NCBI RefSeq assembly: GCF_001426645.1
Contig: NZ_LMEX01000004.1
Location: 186,492 to 250,491 of the forward strand
Reading direction: 5' to 3'
Length of the DNA: 64,000 nucleotides
Origin: Rhodanobacter sp. Root480
GTDB taxonomy: Bacteria; Pseudomonadota; Gammaproteobacteria; Xanthomonadales; Rhodanobacteraceae
The position numbers were made by a program, and so were the translations under genes. The stretch's first letter is position 1; each line of letters opens with the position of its first letter. Below the pieces are notes generated by a model. It did no database searches and was not told where the DNA came from. It saw only the letters and a list, made by a program, of their open reading frames with translations. Below are positions 59,801 through 64,000 of this stretch, piece after piece.

Positions 59801-59843
59801 CTTGCTTTACATCATATCGCGCTGACGCAGAGGCGTCCGACGA

Positions 59844-60203
59844 TCAAGCGGCCAGACTGGCCTTGGCCTTCTCGGCGATCACTTCAAACGCCTTGATGTC
59901 GTGCACGGCGATGTCGGCCAGGACCTTGCGGTCCACCGTGATGCCGGCCTTGCTCAGGCCATTGATCAGGCGGCTGTAGGACAGGCCGAACATGCGCGCG
60001 GCGGCGTTGATGCGGACGATCCACAGCGCACGGAATTGACGCTTGCGCTGCTTGCGGCCGATGTACGCGTACTGACCGGCCTTGACGACGGCCTGGTTGG
60101 CAACGCGGAAGACCTTGCGACGGGCGTTGTAGTAGCCCTTGGCACGACCGATGATTTTCTTGTGACGACGACGGGCGGTAACGCCACGCTTTACACGAGC
60201 CAT
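59844..60203 (-). CDS. rplT: 50S ribosomal protein L20
   Basis: 119 residues. It binds 23S rRNA early in 50S assembly and in many bacteria represses its own operon. [40 protein letters not shown] and the C-terminal [20 protein letters not shown] are standard. It lies 17 bp after rpmI. Confidence 0.98.
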   Translation of the reverse strand: MARVKRGVTARRRHKKIIGRAKGYYNARRKVFRVANQAVVKAGQYAYIGRKQRKRQFRALWIVRINAAARMFGLSYSRLINGLSKAGITVDRKVLADIAVHDIKAFEVIAEKAKASLAA

Positions 60204-60220
60204 GGTTTATCTCCTCGTCT

Positions 60221-60415
60221 TCAGTACGGCAACATGCGGGCGACACCCGGGGCGTCACACGCCTTCAGGTGGTTCTTGGCACGCAGGCCGCGCTTCAACT
60301 TGGTCGACTTCTTGGTCAGGATGTGTGACCGGTAAGCGTGACCGCACTTGATTTTGCCCGACGCGGTCTTGCGAAAACGCTTCGCCGCCGCCCGGTTGGT
60401 CTTGATCTTGGGCAT
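60221..60415 (-). CDS. rpmI: 50S ribosomal protein L35
   Basis: 64 residues from ATG 60415 ([20 protein letters not shown]); the longer frame reads into the leader. Contains [20 protein letters not shown]. It is the second gene of infC-rpmI-rplT, but separated from infC by 264 bp that contain a REP pair. Confidence 0.97.
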   Translation of the reverse strand: MPKIKTNRAAAKRFRKTASGKIKCGHAYRSHILTKKSTKLKRGLRAKNHLKACDAPGVARMLPY

Positions 60416-60562
60416 GAAACTGCTCCTTGGGTGGGGAAAACCCCCGTTTCTGACTGATCTGGCGGCAACCGCAGGTTGCGCTTTCCGTCCTGCCACGATC
60501 GGTGCACGACCCATCCAGGCGGGTCGAACCGGCGATTATACGGAGTTGGAACCTCCGATACC

Positions 60563-60640
60563 AGTAGGAGCGACTTCAGTCGCGATGCCTTGTCCTGGAG
60601 CCTCCAGAGCAAGAGCATCGCGGCTGAAGCCGCTCCCACA
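60563..60640. repeat. Inverted REP pair inside the infC-rpmI gap
   Basis: AGTAGGAGCGACTTCAGTCG plus CGATGC faces GAGCATCGCGGCTGAAGCCG plus CTCCCACA, with mixed A-T and G-C stems. It interrupts a ribosomal operon, which is unusual for REP elements at normal operon junctions. Confidence 0.85.
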
Positions 60641-60679
60641 GGTCGCGCCGACAAGACCAGGAGGCCTCGTCGCGCGGGA

Positions 60680-61204
60680 TTATTTCTTCTTCGGCCCGAT
60701 CATCATGACCATCTGGCGGCCTTCCAGGCGCGGATAGGACTCCACCTGGCCGTTGTCGCCGATGTCTTCCTGGATCTTGCGGGCCAGGTTCTGGCCCAGG
60801 TCCTGGTGCGACATCTCGCGGCCGCGGAAACGGATGGTGACCTTGACCTTGTCGCCTTCCTCGAGGAACCGCAGCATGTTGCGCAGCTTGATCTGGTAGT
60901 CGCCCACGTCGGTGACGGGGCGGAACTTCACTTCCTTGATCTCGACCTGCTTCTGCTTCTTCTTGGCGGCCTGCGCCTTCTTCTGGGCTTCGAACTTGAA
61001 CTTGCCGTAATCCATGATGCGGCAGACCGGCGGATCGCCGTTGGGCTGGATCTCGACCAGGTCCATGCCCGCTTCCTGCGCCAGTGCCAGCGCTTCGTCA
61101 CGGGTCAGGATACCGAGCTGCTCCGCTTCGGCACCGATGACACGCACCCGCGGCACACGGATTTCCAGGTTACGACGATTGCCCTTGTTGTCGGTGGTTG
61201 CGAT
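60680..61204 (-). CDS. infC: Translation initiation factor IF-3, with apparent AUC start codon
   Basis: 174 residues if translation begins at ATC 61204, which has GGAGG exactly 8 nt upstream. The downstream sequence ATTDNKGNRRNLEIRVPRVR is the xanthomonad IF-3 N-terminus, so the GTG at 61156 inside it cannot be the start. Core motifs: DLVEIQPNGDPPVCRIMDYG, KEVKFRPVTDVGDYQIKLRN and RFRGREMSHQDLGQN. Rare start codons (AUU in E. coli) let IF-3 repress its own translation. It lies 56 bp after thrS. Confidence 0.95.
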   Translation of the reverse strand: MATTDNKGNRRNLEIRVPRVRVIGAEAEQLGILTRDEALALAQEAGMDLVEIQPNGDPPVCRIMDYGKFKFEAQKKAQAAKKKQKQVEIKEVKFRPVTDVGDYQIKLRNMLRFLEEGDKVKVTIRFRGREMSHQDLGQNLARKIQEDIGDNGQVESYPRLEGRQMVMMIGPKKK

Positions 61205-61260
61205 ACCACGATCCTCCAGAAGAAGTGATGAAAAAGACCGCCGAATCTGAGCGTTCGGGC

Positions 61261-63162
61261 TCAGCGCCGGGTTTCGGTCTCCAGTCGTTCGATGAAGTCG
61301 GCCAGCGGCATGCTGCCCAGGTCCTCGCCGGAACGGGTACGCACAGAAACCGTCCCCGTCTCTTTCTCGCGATCACCGACCACGAGGAGGTAAGGCACTT
61401 TCTGCATCGTATGCTCGCGGATTTTATAGCCGACTTTCTCGTTGCGCAAATCCGATTGTACCCGGAAACCTTTGTCGACAAGGGTTTGCGTCACTTGGGC
61501 GGCGTAATCGGCTTGCGCATCGGTGATGCTGAACGCCACCGCCTGAACCGGCGCCAGCCACGCGGGCAGCAGGCCCGCATGATGCTCGATCAGGATGCCG
61601 ATGAAGCGCTCCATCGAACCCACGATGGCCCGGTGCAGCATCACGGGGTGTCGCTTCTGCGAGTGCTCGTCGACGTATTCGGCGCCCAGGCGCTCGGGCA
61701 TCATGAAATCCACCTGCATGGTGCCGACCTGCCAGTCGCGGCCGATCGAATCCTTCATGTGGTACTCGATCTTGGGGCCGTAGAACGCGCCCTCGCCCGG
61801 CAGCTCGGTCCATTTCACTCCGGCGGCCGACAGCGCACTGCGCAGCGCGGCCTCGGCACGATCCCACACGTCGTCATCGCCGATGCGCTTTTCCGGACGC
61901 AGCGCCAGCGCCACGTCGATATGCTCGAAACCGAAATCGGCGTAAACCTGCATGGCCTGCGCGTGGAAGGCGGTGACTTCCGGCTCGATCTGTTCCGGCG
62001 TGCAGAAGATGTGGCCGTCGTCCTGGGTAAACGCACGCACGCGCATGATGCCGTGCAGCGCGCCGGACGGTTCGTTGCGGTGGCAGCCACCGAATTCGCC
62101 GTAGCGGATCGGCAACTCGCGGTAGCTGTGCAAGGTGGTGTTGAACACCTGCACGTGGCCGGGACAGTTCATCGGCTTCAGCGCGAACGTGTGCTTCTCC
62201 GACTCGGTGAAGAACATGTTCTCCTGGTAGTTGTCCCAGTGGCCGGACTTCTTCCACAGCGACACGTCCAGCACCTGCGGGCAGCGCACTTCCTGGTAGC
62301 CGCTCTTCCTGTACACGCCGCGCATGTACTGCTCGACCTGCTGCCAGATCGCCCAGCCGTTCGGGTGCCAGAACACCATGCCGGGGCTTTCTTCCTGCTG
62401 GTGGAACAGGTCGAGCTGCTTGCCGATCTTGCGATGGTCGCGTTTCTCGGCCTCTTCCAGCTGGAACAGGTACGCCTTCAGGTCCTTGTCGTTGAGCCAC
62501 GCGGTGCCGTAGATGCGGGTCAACATGGCGTTGTTGGAGTCGCCGCGCCAGTACGCGCCGGCCACCTTCATCAGCTTGAACGAGCGCAGCTTGGCCGTGT
62601 TCGGCACGTGCGGGCCGCGGCACAGGTCGGTGAACTCACCCTGCGAATACAGCGAAAGATCCTCGTTGGCGGGAATGCCCTCGATGATCTCGGCCTTGTA
62701 TTCCTCGCCCAGTCCACGGAAGAACGCCACCGCCTCGTCGCGCGATTTCACCGTACGCGTTACCGGCAACTGCTCGGCCACGATCTTGTGCATCTCCGCC
62801 TCGATCTTCGGCAGATCCTCGGGCGTGAACGGGCGCTCGTAGGCGAAATCGTAGAAGAAGCCATTGTCGATCACCGGGCCGATCGTCACCTGCGCGCCCG
62901 GAAACAGCCGCTGCACGGCCTGTCCCATCAGATGCGCGGTGGAATGGCGCAGGATCTCCAGCGCCTCGGGGCTCTTGTCGGTCACGATCTGCAGGCTGGC
63001 GTCGTGATCGATCGAAAAACCGGCATCGACCAGCTGGCCGTCGACCTTGCCGGCCAGCGTGGCCTTGGCCAGGCCGGCGCCGATGGAGGCGGCCACGTCC
63101 TGCACGGTAACGGGATGATCGAACGGCTTCTTGCTGCCGTCGGGTAGCGTGATCTCAATCAT
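61261..63162 (-). CDS. thrS: Threonyl-tRNA synthetase
   Basis: 633 residues from ATG 63162; 19 further upstream residues are not family-like. TGS domain ([20 protein letters not shown]), editing domain with the [12 protein letters not shown] histidines and YDFAYERPF, class II core with [20 protein letters not shown], motif 2 [20 protein letters not shown], and C-terminal anticodon domain [20 protein letters not shown]. It starts the thrS-infC-rpmI-rplT block. Confidence 0.98.
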   Translation of the reverse strand: MIEITLPDGSKKPFDHPVTVQDVAASIGAGLAKATLAGKVDGQLVDAGFSIDHDASLQIVTDKSPEALEILRHSTAHLMGQAVQRLFPGAQVTIGPVIDNGFFYDFAYERPFTPEDLPKIEAEMHKIVAEQLPVTRTVKSRDEAVAFFRGLGEEYKAEIIEGIPANEDLSLYSQGEFTDLCRGPHVPNTAKLRSFKLMKVAGAYWRGDSNNAMLTRIYGTAWLNDKDLKAYLFQLEEAEKRDHRKIGKQLDLFHQQEESPGMVFWHPNGWAIWQQVEQYMRGVYRKSGYQEVRCPQVLDVSLWKKSGHWDNYQENMFFTESEKHTFALKPMNCPGHVQVFNTTLHSYRELPIRYGEFGGCHRNEPSGALHGIMRVRAFTQDDGHIFCTPEQIEPEVTAFHAQAMQVYADFGFEHIDVALALRPEKRIGDDDVWDRAEAALRSALSAAGVKWTELPGEGAFYGPKIEYHMKDSIGRDWQVGTMQVDFMMPERLGAEYVDEHSQKRHPVMLHRAIVGSMERFIGILIEHHAGLLPAWLAPVQAVAFSITDAQADYAAQVTQTLVDKGFRVQSDLRNEKVGYKIREHTMQKVPYLLVVGDREKETGTVSVRTRSGEDLGSMPLADFIERLETETRR

Positions 63163-63257
63163 GGATGGCACCTGATGACCCGCCCCAGTGGCGGATCGAA
63201 AAACGAAGTATGACTGCAAGCGTGCTCACTGGCCGCAAAAGACCGGGTAACGGCCAC

Positions 63258-63282
63258 GAAAAAGGGCGCAAAGCGCGCCCTT
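63258..63282 (-). terminator. Intrinsic terminator after the binding-protein gene
   Basis: On the minus strand GGGCGC-GCTTT-GCGCCC is followed by TTTTTCG, between the stop at 63395 and thrS. Confidence 0.8.
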
Positions 63283-63394
63283 CGGTACTGCCTTGCAGGA
63301 TGGGGTCAACCGGAAACGTTGCTAGTGTCCATGTCACACACTCGACCGGCGGTTACCCGCAAGCCACCACGGCAGGCGCGAAGGGACCAAAAAG

Positions 63395-64000
63395 TTACTT
63401 CGCACCCGTTCGGGTGTCAACGCCGCCACTGATCCAGCCGGACACCAGCTCCGGGTGCGCCTTCACCCATGCGCGGGCATTTTCGTCGGCATCCGCGCCC
63501 GGCTGCCGACCGGCCGCCATCACTTGCTGCATCTGTGCCGACGTCCAGCGGAAGCCATCGAGTATCGCGTAGGCCCTGGGCTTGTCGTGCTGCAGACCCT
63601 TGCGCACGAGCGTGTCGATGTCTTCGGCACCGCCGAAACTGCCCTTGGGATCGGCCAGATATTTCAGCTTCCAGCGCGCCCACATCCAGTGTGGCGTCCA
63701 GCCGGTCACCACGATCCACTGCCGCGCGCCGATCGCGCGCCCCAGCGCGGCGGCCATGCTGGCGTCGGTGCCTTCGACCAGCTTCAACGGCAGTTGGTAG
63801 GTCTCGATCGCCTTGCGCGCAATGCCCATCTCGCCAGCGTCGGGATCGATGCCGACGATGCGGTGGCCGAACCGATCGGCGTGCGCGGCCAGCTGATCGA
63901 TCGTGTCGATCGACACGTAATCAGGTACCACCAGACCGATCCGGGTACCGGCCATGTTCGGCCCCAGGTTGATCAACCGGTCCTGGGCACGCGCGTAATA
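63395..64000 (-). CDS. Glycine betaine/proline-type ABC transporter substrate-binding protein, 5' end cut by window edge
   Basis: About 201 C-terminal residues are in the window; the frame is open at the right edge, reading YYARAQDRLINLGPNMAG. Type II periplasmic-binding-protein (OpuAC) features: TRIGLVVPDYVSIDTIDQLA, GEMGIARKAIETYQLPLKLV, WIVVTGWTPHWMWARWKLKY and AHPELVSGWISGG near the end. It probably binds an osmoprotectant in the periplasm. Whether it is separate or fused to a permease cannot be seen. Any permease and ATPase genes would lie outside. Confidence 0.85.
   Translation of the reverse strand, partial: YYARAQDRLINLGPNMAGTRIGLVVPDYVSIDTIDQLAAHADRFGHRIVGIDPDAGEMGIARKAIETYQLPLKLVEGTDASMAAALGRAIGARQWIVVTGWTPHWMWARWKLKYLADPKGSFGGAEDIDTLVRKGLQHDKPRAYAILDGFRWTSAQMQQVMAAGRQPGADADENARAWVKAHPELVSGWISGGVDTRTGAK

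Noticed and set aside
59806-59843. pheM-like leader peptide between rplT and pheS
   Set aside because: The only start-stop there is ATG ATG TAA with no Phe codons.
63163-63257. T-box or attenuator leader before thrS
   Set aside because: No T-box core, no Thr-codon-rich leader; the only hairpin with a T tract belongs to the gene upstream.

Overview
The window is GC-rich, densely coding chromosome from a gammaproteobacterium of the Xanthomonadales/Lysobacterales type, most like Rhodanobacteraceae (Rhodanobacter, Dyella, Frateuria). This placement is an inference. It rests on the Xanthomonas/Caulobacter-type TonB receptors, the metX-metB-hom operon behind an S-box, the thrS-infC-rpmI-rplT-pheST-ihfA block and GTAG-type REP repeats. 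I see no insertion sequence, prophage, CRISPR array or plasmid function.

Layout. 1-12063 (minus strand) is a plant-polysaccharide locus resembling a xyloglucan utilisation locus: a CE20-like acetylesterase (cut by the left edge), a GH36 alpha-galactosidase, a GH74 xyloglucanase, a TonB-dependent receptor and a GH31 alpha-xylosidase-like enzyme. 12064-13187 has no gene and holds two inverted copies of a ~275-bp multi-hairpin repeat. 13188-18777 is a xylose ABC importer (xylFGH) with divergent xylR, so xylose freed outside can be imported; a 14-bp xyl-box-like palindrome lies between xylF and xylR. 18886-28593 carries central carbon genes (tkt, class I aldolase, pyk, gap) interspersed with three paralogous outer-membrane barrels, a TonB-C-like secreted protein and an S1/P1 nuclease. 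28734-33134 holds ferredoxin, azurin, a truncated globin, thiol peroxidase, a CopD-like membrane protein and an amino acid permease.

33190-43725 is sulfur and methionine related. A divergent unit (NCS2-like permease plus DUF3574 lipoprotein, against a TonB receptor) surrounds an operator-like palindrome that aligns 13/17 with a site upstream of metX. The receptor has a 24-codon His/Cys-rich leader ORF overlapping mutually exclusive hairpins. metX-metB-hom has a SAM-I riboswitch and a good sigma-70 promoter. Next come a peroxiredoxin, a cysteine-synthase-like enzyme and queA. 44869-48495 is an ABC exporter plus DesK/DesR-type two-component operon. 48777-55243 carries a class III aminotransferase, psiF-like, upp, proline iminopeptidase, and a D-2-hydroxyglutarate dehydrogenase candidate divergent from serA. 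55428-63162 is tRNA-Pro(GGG), a MerR-type regulator, ihfA, pheT, pheS, rplT, rpmI, infC (with an apparent AUC start) and thrS. The right edge cuts a glycine-betaine-type binding protein.

Recurring themes are 4-bp ATGA stop/start overlaps in the catabolic and met operons, at least eight intergenic REP loci sharing one scaffold with covarying stems, and two GGGAATC-type inverted repeats on either side of pheS.
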